Source: Sphingobium sp. V4 (GTDB lineage: Bacteria; Pseudomonadota; Alphaproteobacteria; Sphingomonadales; Sphingomonadaceae). Taken from it: DNA of 64,000 bases. Shown here one piece after another: positions 16,979 to 25,743 of this stretch. The notes beneath the pieces were generated by a model. It ran no database searches. It was not told where the DNA came from and was given only the letters and a program-made list of their open reading frames with translations. The first letter of the stretch is position 1, and every line of letters starts with the position of its first letter. Both the position numbers and the translations under genes were made by a program. The stretch spans positions 372,001-436,000 of the forward strand of contig NZ_CP081002.1 in NCBI RefSeq assembly GCF_029590555.1, in the 5' to 3' direction.

Positions 16979-18067
16979 ATGGCCACAGACTGGACCGCCG
17001 CGCATGTCGGCGCGATTTCCGCCGCTCCACCGGCTTCGCAACTGATCGACGCCGGGGATTTCACGCGCATATCGCCCGCTATCGACATATGGGACGCATG
17101 GCCGGTGCAGCAGCGCGACGGCACGCCCCTCGTGCTGCAGGACGGCGTCCAGTTGTGGATGGCGCTCGCGGCACCCCATTTCGCCGATCCCGATGAACGC
17201 CATGGCCATGCGCGCATCCATCTTTTTCGACATGAAAACGGGCGCTGGGACCATCTTGGTCCGGCGATGCCAGAAGGCTTCTCTCCCGGCAGCCGGGAAT
17301 GGTCGGGTTCGGCCATATTCGACGAGGCCAGCGCTGAAATCATCCTCTACTTCACCGCCGCCGGCTATCGCGGCGAGACCGAGCCCGGCTTCGCCCAGCG
17401 CATGTTCAGTGCCCGCGCCCGCCTGGCGGATGATGGCCGCCTGACCGGCTGGCACGCCCTGACGGAAGTCATCCCGACCGATCCCGCCTTCTACATGCCG
17501 ACCAGCGGCGGCGGCCAGATCGGCACCATCAAGGCGTTTCGTGATCCCGCCTATTTCCGCGATCCCGCCGATGGCCGCCATTATCTGTTCTTCGCCGGGT
17601 CGCTGGCGGGATCGCAGTCCGCCTATAATGGCGTCGTCGGTTTCGCGTCCGCCCCGGCGGACCAGCCCGATCGCTGGACGATCGCGCCGCCGCTGATTTC
17701 GGCCGACGGGCTGAACAATGAACTGGAACGGCCGCATGTCGTCCATCATCAGGGGCTATATTATCTCTTCTGGTCGACCCAGCGTCATGTCTTCAATCCC
17801 GATGCGGCGACCGGCCCGACGGGCCTGTACGGCATGGTCGGCGATACGCTGGCCGGACCCTGGCGGCCCATCAACGGCAGCGGCCTGGTTTTCGCCAATC
17901 CGCCACAAGCGCCTGCACAAGCCTATAGCTGGATGATATTACCCGATCTGTCCGTCACCAGTTTCGTGGACGACTGGGGCAGCGGGACGGAACGCCGGTT
18001 CGGCGGCAGCTTCGCGCCCTTTGTCCACTTGCGGCTGGATGGCGACAAGGGAGGCCTGGTGTCATGA
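16979..18067 (+). CDS. GH68 family sucrose-active enzyme (levansucrase / beta-fructofuranosidase)
   Basis: This 362-residue five-blade beta-propeller enzyme has the three GH68 acidic residues: D39 in IWDAWP (nucleophile), D189 in AFRDPAYF (transition-state stabiliser) and E250 in ELERPHVV (acid/base). EWSGSA and the C-terminal YSWMILPDLSVTSFVDDWG also fit. There is no signal peptide, as in Zymomonas GH68 enzymes, so it is cytoplasmic unless exported by another route. It splits sucrose and may transfer fructose to make fructan. GAGAGGA lies eight bases before the ATG at 16979. An ATGA overlap with the fructokinase gene shows that the released fructose is likely phosphorylated next. Hydrolysis versus transfer cannot be decided from sequence. 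Confidence 0.9.
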   Translation: MATDWTAAHVGAISAAPPASQLIDAGDFTRISPAIDIWDAWPVQQRDGTPLVLQDGVQLWMALAAPHFADPDERHGHARIHLFRHENGRWDHLGPAMPEGFSPGSREWSGSAIFDEASAEIILYFTAAGYRGETEPGFAQRMFSARARLADDGRLTGWHALTEVIPTDPAFYMPTSGGGQIGTIKAFRDPAYFRDPADGRHYLFFAGSLAGSQSAYNGVVGFASAPADQPDRWTIAPPLISADGLNNELERPHVVHHQGLYYLFWSTQRHVFNPDAATGPTGLYGMVGDTLAGPWRPINGSGLVFANPPQAPAQAYSWMILPDLSVTSFVDDWGSGTERRFGGSFAPFVHLRLDGDKGGLVS

Positions 18068-18981
18068 ATGCAGCGCCGCTGCTGGCGGGAGTGGAATTGG
18101 GCGGGACCAAGGTCTTCGTCCTGCGCGCGCGCGGACGCGAAATTTTCGAACGGGAGACGATCGCCACCACCACGGCGGACGAAACGCTGCCTGCCGCCGC
18201 CGCGATCCTGCACCGCTGGCAGGCGGAGGAACCGTTCGCCGCGCTGGGCATCGCCTCCTTCGGACCGCTGCGACTGGATCGCACCGCGCCCGACTTCGGC
18301 CATATGCTGCCTACGCCCAAGCCGGGATGGGTCGGCGCGGACATCTTTGGCGCCTTGGCAGGGGCCCTGCCTTGCCCCGCGCGCATCGACACCGACGTCA
18401 ACGGCGCCGCTCTGGCGGAATGGCGCTGGGGCGCGGGCGCGCAATCCAGCCCGCCGTCGGACTGTCTCTGCTACCTCACCATCGGCACCGGCCTGGGTGG
18501 CGGCTTCGCCATGCAGGGCCGACCGCTGCACGGCGCGATGCATCCGGAACTCGGCCATATCCAGATCCGTCGCGCGCCGGGCGACGATTTCGCGGGCGCC
18601 TGCCCTTTCCATGGCGACTGTATCGAGGGGCTGGTCAGCGGCCCGGCGCTCGCCAGGCGGTTCGGCGCGCCCGGCGACCGGATCGCGGCCAACGATCCCC
18701 GCTGGGATCATGTCGCGCATGACATCGCCCAACTGGTCGGCACCCTGCTGCTCACCACGGCGGCGCGCCAGATACTGATCGGCGGCGGCGTCGGCATGGG
18801 CCGGCCGGAGCTGATGGACAGGGTGCGGGCCAAGCTGCTAGCGCAGCTCAACGGCTATCTGCCGTTCGTTACCCCGGACAGCATCGCCGCGATCGTCCGC
18901 GCCCCGGCGCTGGGCGATCAGGCCGGACCGCTCGGCGCGGTGGCCCTGGCCTGGAGCGCGCTGGAAGGCGTACCGGAATAG
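18064..18981 (+). CDS. ROK-family fructokinase
   Basis: This 305-residue sugar kinase begins LAGVELGGTKVFVLRARG (phosphate loop). It has DTDVNGAALAEWRWGAG (catalytic Asp region), YLTIGTGLGGGF and the ROK signature HPELGHIQIRR with the zinc site CPFHGDC. The zinc motif and the ELGGTK start fit bacterial fructokinases of the ROK family, giving fructose-6-phosphate from fructose and ATP in the cytoplasm. It overlaps the GH68 gene by four bases (ATGA) and is followed 42 bp later by an alpha-galactosidase, so the three likely form one operon for sucrose-containing oligosaccharides. Confidence 0.9.
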   Translation: MNAAPLLAGVELGGTKVFVLRARGREIFERETIATTTADETLPAAAAILHRWQAEEPFAALGIASFGPLRLDRTAPDFGHMLPTPKPGWVGADIFGALAGALPCPARIDTDVNGAALAEWRWGAGAQSSPPSDCLCYLTIGTGLGGGFAMQGRPLHGAMHPELGHIQIRRAPGDDFAGACPFHGDCIEGLVSGPALARRFGAPGDRIAANDPRWDHVAHDIAQLVGTLLLTTAARQILIGGGVGMGRPELMDRVRAKLLAQLNGYLPFVTPDSIAAIVRAPALGDQAGPLGAVALAWSALEGVPE

Positions 18982-19023
18982 CCGGCCCAACAGACAGGAC
19001 AACATAGGAAGGCGGAAACGAGG

Positions 19024-21234
19024 ATGCGGATCGGACAGAGCTGGGCGATGACGGCCATGGCCATGATTTTCCTGTCGCCGGCGGCGGGCTGGGCCAAGGT
19101 GACGGCAAGCGCGGACGGGCGGACCATGCGGCTGGACGGCGGCGGCGTCACCTATGCGGTGGGCGTGGACGAAAAGGGCTATCTGCAACCGCTCTACTGG
19201 GGCGCCGCGCTGGATGCCGCCGCGCCCCTCGCGGCCAGGGCGCCCGGCGAATTGTCGGGCTTCGACCCGGCGGGATCGATCACGCCCCAGGAATATCCCG
19301 GACAGGGCGAAGGGCTGGTGAGCGAACCCGGCATCAAGGCCGTGTTCGCCGACGGCAATCGCGACCTGGTGCTCAAATATCGCGGCCACAAGGTCACGGG
19401 GGAGACGCTGACCGTGGAACTGGCGGACATCCGCCGGCCGCTGACCGTCACGCTCCGCTACGCGATCGACCCGGCGACCGGCATCCTGTCCCGTTCCGCC
19501 AGCGTCCGCAATGGCGACAGCCGGCCGGTCCGGATCGACCAGATGGCTGCGGCCACCTATATGTTGCCCACGGGCGACGATTATCGTCTCCATTATCTGA
19601 CCGGCCGCCACGCCGCCGAATGGTCGCAGATGGCCGTGCCCGTCACCCCCGCCCTCACCGTACTGGAAAGCCGCCGCGGTTCGACCGGACATGGCAACCA
19701 GCCCTGGTTCGCCATCGGCCGGGACGGCAGGACAAGCGAAACGAACGGCCCCGTCTGGTTCGGCGCGCTCGCCTGGTCCGGTTCCTTCCGCATCGCCGTG
19801 GGGGCCGACAATCTGGGCCGGGTACGCATCAGCGGCGGCTATAATCCCTATGACTTCGCCTGGTCGCTCAGGCCCGGAGAGACGCTCGAAACGCCCGTCA
19901 TCCATAGCGGCTATACCGCCGGCGGCATGGGCGACGCGTCGCGGCGCTTCCACGCCTTCCAGCGGGCGAATATCATTCCCGGCGGGACCGGGGCAAGGAT
20001 TCGCCCGGTCCTCTACAATAGCTGGGAAGCCACCACCTTCAACGTGACCGAGGCCGGGCAGATGGCGCTTGCCGAAAAGGCGGCAAGGATCGGCGTGGAG
20101 CGTTTCGTGGTCGATGACGGCTGGTTCGGCGCGCGCGACGATGACAAGGCGGGGCTTGGCGACTGGACGGTCAACCGCCGGAAATTCCCCAACGGGCTGA
20201 AGCCGCTGATCGACCGGGTCAAGGCGCTGGGCATGGATTTTGGCCTGTGGGTCGAACCGGAAATGGTGAACGTCAACAGCGACCTCTATCGCGCGCATCC
20301 CGACTGGGTGCTGAACTTTCCCGATCGGCCACGCACCGAGGGGCGCAACCAGCTGGTGCTCAACCTCGCCCGCACCGACGTGCGCGACCATCTTCTGGCC
20401 GTGCTCGACCGGCTGGTCAGCGAAAATGACATCGCCTTCCTCAAATGGGACTATAACCGCAACTGGACGGAGGCCGGCTGGCCCGAGGCCGCAGCGGGGG
20501 ACCAGCAGCGCTTGCAGGTCGAATATGTCCGCAATCTCTACCATATTCTCGCCGAACTGCGCCGTCGCCATCCGGGGCTGGAGATCGAGGGCTGTTCGGG
20601 CGGCGGCGGCCGGATCGACCTTGGCATCATGGGCCTGACCGACCAGAGCTGGACCTCCGACAATACCGATCCCTATGACCGCCTCCTCATCCAGGACGGC
20701 TTCACCCGCGCCTATGCGCCCTCGATCATGATGGCATGGGTCACCGACAGCCCCAATTGGGGCAACGGCCGGGAAACGAGTCTCGACTATCGCTTCCTGT
20801 CGGCGATGCAGGGCAGCCTGGGCATCGGCGCCAATCTGGATCATTGGCAGGACGCCGACTTCGCGACCGCGCGCAAGTGGATCGCGGCGTACAAGAGCAT
20901 CCGGCAGACCGTCCAGCGCGGCGACCTGTATCGCATCGCCTCACCCCTGCCCGGCACGGCGACATCCGCCACCGTCTATGTCTCCGCCGACAAGGGTCAG
21001 GCCGTGCTCTTCCAGATGCTGCACAGCTCCCTGTTCCGCGACAATGTGGCGGCGATCAGGGTCGAAGGGCTGGACCCCGCGCGCCGCTACCGGGTGCGGA
21101 TGCTCGACGGCGCGGTGCTGCCGGACGGCGTGCCGGCCCAGGCGAGCGGCGCCTACTGGATGGAACAGGGGCTGAAGGCGAAGCTGAAGGGGGATTATAA
21201 GGGCGCGGCCTTCCTGTTCGACGCCGTTCGCTAG
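19024..21234 (+). CDS. GH36 alpha-galactosidase
   Basis: This 736-residue protein begins with a signal peptide (MRIGQSWAMTAMAMIFLSPA, cut near GWA-KV). It has an N-terminal beta-sandwich, then the (beta/alpha)8 core RPVLYNSWEATTFNVTEAGQ, the nucleophile Asp in FLKWDYNRNW, GCSGGGGRIDLGIM and the acid/base Asp in WTSDNTDPYDRL. GH36 enzymes remove terminal alpha-1,6-galactose from raffinose, stachyose or melibiose. Exported, it would convert raffinose to galactose plus sucrose before uptake. It is the third gene of the GH68-fructokinase operon. Its TAG stop lies inside the left end of the twin-hairpin element at 21231. Confidence 0.93.
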   Translation: MRIGQSWAMTAMAMIFLSPAAGWAKVTASADGRTMRLDGGGVTYAVGVDEKGYLQPLYWGAALDAAAPLAARAPGELSGFDPAGSITPQEYPGQGEGLVSEPGIKAVFADGNRDLVLKYRGHKVTGETLTVELADIRRPLTVTLRYAIDPATGILSRSASVRNGDSRPVRIDQMAAATYMLPTGDDYRLHYLTGRHAAEWSQMAVPVTPALTVLESRRGSTGHGNQPWFAIGRDGRTSETNGPVWFGALAWSGSFRIAVGADNLGRVRISGGYNPYDFAWSLRPGETLETPVIHSGYTAGGMGDASRRFHAFQRANIIPGGTGARIRPVLYNSWEATTFNVTEAGQMALAEKAARIGVERFVVDDGWFGARDDDKAGLGDWTVNRRKFPNGLKPLIDRVKALGMDFGLWVEPEMVNVNSDLYRAHPDWVLNFPDRPRTEGRNQLVLNLARTDVRDHLLAVLDRLVSENDIAFLKWDYNRNWTEAGWPEAAAGDQQRLQVEYVRNLYHILAELRRRHPGLEIEGCSGGGGRIDLGIMGLTDQSWTSDNTDPYDRLLIQDGFTRAYAPSIMMAWVTDSPNWGNGRETSLDYRFLSAMQGSLGIGANLDHWQDADFATARKWIAAYKSIRQTVQRGDLYRIASPLPGTATSATVYVSADKGQAVLFQMLHSSLFRDNVAAIRVEGLDPARRYRVRMLDGAVLPDGVPAQASGAYWMEQGLKAKLKGDYKGAAFLFDAVR

Positions 21235-21399
21235 TGGATTGATTTTGACATTTGCATCCCTTGGCGGCCGGGATCGGTCTGCAAATGTCAAAATCGTAAA
21301 ATCCACTAGAATCCATGATTTCCAGTGGTCCTGAAGAGTCTGACATTCGACTGTAACCTGGGTTCAAACGGTATCGAATGTCAGGATCGGACCACCTAG
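21231..21399. repeat. twin-hairpin (REP/BIME-like) element between convergent genes
   Basis: Two large imperfect hairpins lie side by side. In the first, CTAGTGGATT (21231-21240) pairs with AATCCACTAG (21300-21309), and the core ATTTTGACATTTGCA (21242-21256) pairs with 21280-21294. In the second, GTGGTCC (21325-21331) pairs with GGACCAC (21389-21395), and the core CTGACATTCGA (21340-21350) pairs with 21374-21384. Both cores enclose exactly 23 bases. CTAG stands at both outer ends, and each copy contains the TAG stop of the flanking gene. The plan resembles paired REP sequences and could terminate transcription in both directions. Confidence 0.7.
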
Positions 21400-22937
21400 A
21401 AGCGCGGCGTCCGCACGTCGAAGGCGATCGACAGCCGCTCGCCATCGTCGAAGGGGATGGTCCCGTGCCAGAGCGTCGAGGGGAACAGGACCAGTCGCCC
21501 GACGCCCGGCTCGATCGCGCTGAAGGGCGCCAGATCCAGGCCGAGTTCCGGCGGCGGCGTCCCGAAACGCAGCCACCCCGCCGGCGCCATGCCCAGCATC
21601 GCCGGTTCCGGCAGCGACACATAGAGCGCCGAACTGATCCAGCCGGCGGGATGGCTGTGCGCGGCATGATAGCCTTGGGCGCTGAGCCGCACCGACCAGC
21701 TTCCCGCGAACATCACCTCTCCGCGCGGTGTCCCCAGCAGCGGATGCCCCGGTTCGGGCGGCGGCAGCGCGTCGATATAGTCCCTCGCCGCCGCCTCGAT
21801 CGCGGATCGTACCTGGCGGACGACAGGCTCATGCCGGAACAGCAGCGGCCTGTCCGTCTGGGTGCCGCCGCGCACCGACTGGTCGGGATAGGGCGCCGCC
21901 GCGCCATGGAGCGTGCGCAGCAGCGCACCCAGTTCCTCCAGTGCCACCATGTCCAGACCAATCTGGCTGACGCTGATGAATTGCTCCGGCCGATCCAGCC
22001 AGGATGCGCGATCATCCCCCAGCAGTCGCCAGCACAGGGACAGATAGGGCCAGAACAGCGACGCCGCCGGCGTGCCGATTTGCGCCCATGCCAGCCCGGC
22101 CGCCCGGTCCGGCGCGCCGCAGCGCAGCGCATGGCGCACCTGCGCCAGCATCAGGCCGGGATCGCCACTCGCGGCATGGCCATCGAACAGGTCGGGCCGA
22201 TCCTGCGCCTCGCCCGATTCGGCCGCGAGATAGAGGCCCGCGACCTCGATCGCGGGCGCATCCCCGCACGCCCGCCTTGCCTGCGCCAGCACGTCGCGCG
22301 CGCCCGCCCAGTCCTTCGTCTTGGCGCGCCAATGGAACCACGCCATCCAGAGCGCCAGATTGCGCGGCTGGAGCGCCGCCGCCGCCGCGAAGCCGCCATC
22401 CTCCCGGCCCTTGATGCCGCACAGCCGGCCCAGCGTGGCCCGATAGGCCTGTCCCTCGACCCAGCCGGGGCGGTCGGCCAGCGCCCGGTCCAGCAGCGCC
22501 AACGCCCCCGCCCCCTCACCCTCAGCCGCGAGCGCGCCCGCCTGCCCCCGGATCAGTCCCGGATCGTCCGGCGCCAGCTGGCGCGCGGCGGCGAAATCGG
22601 CCGCGGCGGTCCGCCCGGTCTCGTAGCGCAGCTGCGCGATCAGCGCCTGCGCGCGGGGATCATCCGCCGCTCGCCGGACAGCCTCCTGCGCGGCCCGCAG
22701 AGCCGCCTCGTGCGACTGCTCCTCGCGCAGCAGCAGCGCGCGTAGCCAATGCAGCCGGGCCGAGTCGGGCCACCGATCCGACAGACGATCGAAGCAGGGC
22801 AGCGCCCACGCCGCCGTTCCGGCGCGCAGCGCGGCAAAGGCCGCAGCCTCGGCTTCGATCAGCCACGCCGCCGCATCCGCCGCCATGAAAGACGGCTGTC
22901 GCGCCGCAAGGTCTGAAAAAACCGCGTCTTTCTCCAC
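21396..22937 (-). CDS. TPR protein with C-terminal 2OG-Fe(II) oxygenase domain
   Basis: This 513-residue protein has roughly 330 N-terminal residues of Ala-rich tetratricopeptide-like helices (for example LHWLRALLLREEQSHEAALR). A C-terminal domain follows with SVRLSAQGYHAAHSHPAGW, SSALYVSLP and LVLFPSTLWHGTIPFDDGER, the pattern of the putative 2OG-Fe(II) oxygenase family often found beside TonB receptors in sphingomonads. I chose the GTG at 22937, since GGGGAGG lies six bases upstream; the farthest in-frame ATG (23024) falls within the operator at 23021-23032. It is divergent from the TonB receptor and shares its tandem operators. The substrate is unknown; protein hydroxylation is a guess from the family. 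Confidence 0.78.
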   Translation of the reverse strand: MEKDAVFSDLAARQPSFMAADAAAWLIEAEAAAFAALRAGTAAWALPCFDRLSDRWPDSARLHWLRALLLREEQSHEAALRAAQEAVRRAADDPRAQALIAQLRYETGRTAAADFAAARQLAPDDPGLIRGQAGALAAEGEGAGALALLDRALADRPGWVEGQAYRATLGRLCGIKGREDGGFAAAAALQPRNLALWMAWFHWRAKTKDWAGARDVLAQARRACGDAPAIEVAGLYLAAESGEAQDRPDLFDGHAASGDPGLMLAQVRHALRCGAPDRAAGLAWAQIGTPAASLFWPYLSLCWRLLGDDRASWLDRPEQFISVSQIGLDMVALEELGALLRTLHGAAAPYPDQSVRGGTQTDRPLLFRHEPVVRQVRSAIEAAARDYIDALPPPEPGHPLLGTPRGEVMFAGSWSVRLSAQGYHAAHSHPAGWISSALYVSLPEPAMLGMAPAGWLRFGTPPPELGLDLAPFSAIEPGVGRLVLFPSTLWHGTIPFDDGERLSIAFDVRTPRF

Positions 22938-23020
22938 ACCGACCCTCCCCACGCCCCGACCCGTCAGCTGTTTGCCGGCCATGATATACGGCGTCCGACG
23001 CGACATCGCCAATTTAAGCT

Positions 23021-23032
23021 GCAAACGTTTGC
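23021..23032. promoter_or_regulatory. LacI-family operator candidate O2
   Basis: GCAAACGTTTGC, identical to O1. It lies between the divergent TPR/2OG gene and the TonB receptor gene, 91 bp upstream of the receptor start and 84 bp upstream of the chosen TPR/2OG start. Confidence 0.78.
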
Positions 23033-23043
23033 ATAAATCCGTT

Positions 23044-23055
23044 GCAAAGGTTTGC
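23044..23055. promoter_or_regulatory. LacI-family operator candidate O3
   Basis: GCAAAGGTTTGC differs from O2 at one central base and is centred 23 bp, about two helical turns, from it. Same-face tandem sites of this kind suit cooperative binding by a LacI-type dimer. Confidence 0.7.
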
Positions 23056-23122
23056 AGATGAGCCTATCAAGTATCCGTCACCGACCGCAGACAATGCGCG
23101 GCGGCCTTTCCTGGAGGGGATC

Positions 23123-25627
23123 ATGAAGACTCATTTTCGCTACACCTGCATTTCCACCGCCGCCCTGGCCATGGCGTGCCTGACCGCGACTGGCCACGCG
23201 CAGGATGCGGCGCCCGCCGAAGCGCAGGCCGCCGAGCAGCCCGCCCCCGTCAGCGGCGAGGATATCGTCGTCACCGCCGCGGCGGGCGACAAGTCCCGCT
23301 TCCGTTCGTCCATCTCCGTCTCCCAGATCAGCCAGGACGCGATCCAGAATTTCACGCCCCGGTCGGAAGCCGAAGTGCTGCGCTCGATCCCCGGCCTTCA
23401 GCCATCGGACACGGCGGGTCCCGGCGGCAACGCCAATATCGGCGTGCGTGGCATCCCCGTCTCCACCGGCGGATCGGAATATGTCGCGTTGCAGGAGGAC
23501 GGCCTGCCCGTCACCCTGTTCGGTGACATCCAGTTCGGCAACAACGACTATTGGCTGCGCTTCGACCAGAATGTCGAGCGGGTCGAAGCCGTGCGCGGCG
23601 GCTCCGCCTCCACCTTCGCCAGCCAGGCGCCGGGCGCGGTCGTCAACTATATCAGCAAGACGGGCGACAAGGAGGGCGGCGCGATCGCCCTGTCCAAGGG
23701 GGTCGGCTTCCGCGAGACCCGTATCGACTTCGACTATGGCGGCCCGATCAGCGACACGCTGCGCTTCCATGTGGGCGGCTATGCCCGCGAAGGCGGCGGC
23801 CCCACCAACGAGGATTTCAACGTCCTGCGCGGCTATCAGGTGAAGGCGAACCTGACCAAGGATTTCGACGACGGCAAGGGTTTCATCCGCTTCCATTTCA
23901 AGCGGCTGGATGAACATGCCCCGACCAACACCACCATGCCTTCGCTCGTGACGATCGACGGCAACAAGATCACCGATTTCAAGCCGCTGCCCAATTTCGA
24001 CGCTCGCGACGGGTCGACCTATTCCATCTACAACCGCCAGTTCCAATATGTGAACCGCGACGGCCAGCTCTCCACCGCCGACATGAACGGCATCCATCCC
24101 AAGGTGACGTCGGTCGGCGCGCAGTTCCACTATGAGCTGAGCGACCTGCTGACGGTCGACAATAATTTCCGCTATACCGACATGAGCGGCAGCTTCACCA
24201 CGCAGTTCCTGAACGTTGCCACCACCGCCAGCGTGCTCGGGTCGACGGTGAACGGCCAGACCGTCGGCGCGATCCGCTACGCCGCGGGCCCGCAGCTGGG
24301 GCAGGCCTATACCGGCACCTATCTCAACAATAATCCGAACATCAACACGCTGATGAAGGACATGGGCAGCATCGCCAACAATCTGGCGCTGACGGGCAAG
24401 TTCGATGTCGGCGCGGGCCGGGTCACGGTCCAGGCCGGCTGGTTCCACATGAGCCAGAACATCGTCCAGGACTGGCATGTCAATCGCCAGTATAGCGCGC
24501 TCGAAGGCGAAAATCCGGCCCCGCTCAATCTCTTCTCGACCACCGGGGTTCAGCTGACGGCGGCGGGCCAGGCCGGCTTCAACGACAATTGGGGGCCATG
24601 CTGCGCCCGTACCGTCGACCTCAAATATACCGACGACGCGCCCTTCCTGTCGGTCAATTATTCGGGCGGTGGGTTCGATCTCGACGCCAGCATCCGGTAC
24701 GACCGGGTGCGGGGCGAAGGCACGGCGCAGGCCGGCGTCCCCGGCCCGGACTATGTCGTCAGCGACGAAACGGGCACCGCGACCCTGCCGTCCATGCTGC
24801 CGGGCGGACCGATCGAGCGGATCAACTACAAGCGCAGCTACACCAGCTGGTCGATCGGCGCGCTCTACGCGATCGACGGCAACAACAGCATTTTCGCCCG
24901 CGTCAGCCGGGGCGGCCGCTTCAATGCGGATCGCCGCACGCTGGGCGGAAATTTCAATGCCGACGGGTCGCTCAACAGCCAGGGCGCCAGCACCGCCATC
25001 AATTTCCTGAACCAGCAGGAAATCGGCGTGAAGCATCGTGGCTATGTCGGCGGGTCGGGCAATTACTCGGTGGAAATCACCGGTTTTCGCTCGACCCTCA
25101 CCGAAAACAACTATGACTTCACGCGGATCAACAATCCTCCGCCGAACAACGACCCCAATATCTCGAATGATTATCGGTCCTGGGGTATCGAACTCACCGG
25201 TCGTCTCAACATCGACAAATTCCATCTCGCGGTCGATGCGACATGGGTGAATCCCAAGATCAAGGACAGCGCGACCGCCGCGCTGGTCGGCAACCGGCCC
25301 GGCGGCATCCCCAAGCTGACCTACCTGATCTCGCCTTCCTATGATGCGGGCCTGTTCGCGGTCGGCCTGTCGGCCAGCGGCCAGACGAGCGCGCCGAACG
25401 ACGACTTCAACCTCTACACCGTGCGCGGCACGACCTTCTTCAACGGCTTCATCAAGGTGCGGCCGGTGGAAAATCTGGAACTGGGCCTCAACGCCAACAA
25501 CATCTTCGACACGCTGGGCTATCGCGGCGGCGGCCAGTTGCTGCCGATCAGCGCGACGAGCGGCATCTTCCAGAACAGCGCGGTCTATGGCCGCACGGTG
25601 ACGGCCTCGATCCGCTACAACTTCTGA
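23123..25627 (+). CDS. TonB-dependent outer-membrane receptor
   Basis: This 834-residue receptor begins MKTHFRYTCISTAALAMACL with a signal peptide cut near GHA-QD. A plug domain follows (EDIVVTAAAGDKSRFRSS, then VLRSIPGLQPSDTAGPGGNA and VERVEAVRGGSASTFASQAPG). A long beta-barrel comes next and ends RYNF, with the usual C-terminal aromatic residue. GGAGGGG precedes the ATG at 23123. It is under two LacI-type palindromes and close to the GH68/GH36 genes and a sugar symporter, so it most likely imports a sucrose-family oligosaccharide across the outer membrane. A strong terminator follows at 25695. Confidence 0.93.
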   Translation: MKTHFRYTCISTAALAMACLTATGHAQDAAPAEAQAAEQPAPVSGEDIVVTAAAGDKSRFRSSISVSQISQDAIQNFTPRSEAEVLRSIPGLQPSDTAGPGGNANIGVRGIPVSTGGSEYVALQEDGLPVTLFGDIQFGNNDYWLRFDQNVERVEAVRGGSASTFASQAPGAVVNYISKTGDKEGGAIALSKGVGFRETRIDFDYGGPISDTLRFHVGGYAREGGGPTNEDFNVLRGYQVKANLTKDFDDGKGFIRFHFKRLDEHAPTNTTMPSLVTIDGNKITDFKPLPNFDARDGSTYSIYNRQFQYVNRDGQLSTADMNGIHPKVTSVGAQFHYELSDLLTVDNNFRYTDMSGSFTTQFLNVATTASVLGSTVNGQTVGAIRYAAGPQLGQAYTGTYLNNNPNINTLMKDMGSIANNLALTGKFDVGAGRVTVQAGWFHMSQNIVQDWHVNRQYSALEGENPAPLNLFSTTGVQLTAAGQAGFNDNWGPCCARTVDLKYTDDAPFLSVNYSGGGFDLDASIRYDRVRGEGTAQAGVPGPDYVVSDETGTATLPSMLPGGPIERINYKRSYTSWSIGALYAIDGNNSIFARVSRGGRFNADRRTLGGNFNADGSLNSQGASTAINFLNQQEIGVKHRGYVGGSGNYSVEITGFRSTLTENNYDFTRINNPPPNNDPNISNDYRSWGIELTGRLNIDKFHLAVDATWVNPKIKDSATAALVGNRPGGIPKLTYLISPSYDAGLFAVGLSASGQTSAPNDDFNLYTVRGTTFFNGFIKVRPVENLELGLNANNIFDTLGYRGGGQLLPISATSGIFQNSAVYGRTVTASIRYNF

Positions 25628-25694
25628 CCTCTCCGACGCCGGAGCCGGGCCGTTCTCCTCCCCCAATTCGGGATCGGCCCCTCCGGACGATACT

Positions 25695-25731
25695 GGCCCG
25701 GTTCCTCGTGAACCGGGCCTTTTCTTGTTTT
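25695..25731 (+). terminator. rho-independent terminator after the TonB receptor
   Basis: GGCCCGGTTC (25695-25704) and GAACCGGGCC (25710-25719) form a perfect 10-bp stem with a five-base loop, followed by TTTTCTTGTTTT. It ends the receptor transcript and stands just before the convergent LacI gene, whose stop is at 25744. Confidence 0.9.
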
Positions 25732-25743
25732 GGGGGAGCCGGG

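Noticed and set aside
23078..25666. 862-codon open frame on the minus strand opposite the TonB receptor
   Set aside because: The receptor on the plus strand has a signal peptide, plug and barrel end; the antisense frame has no recognisable domain and covers the promoter region.
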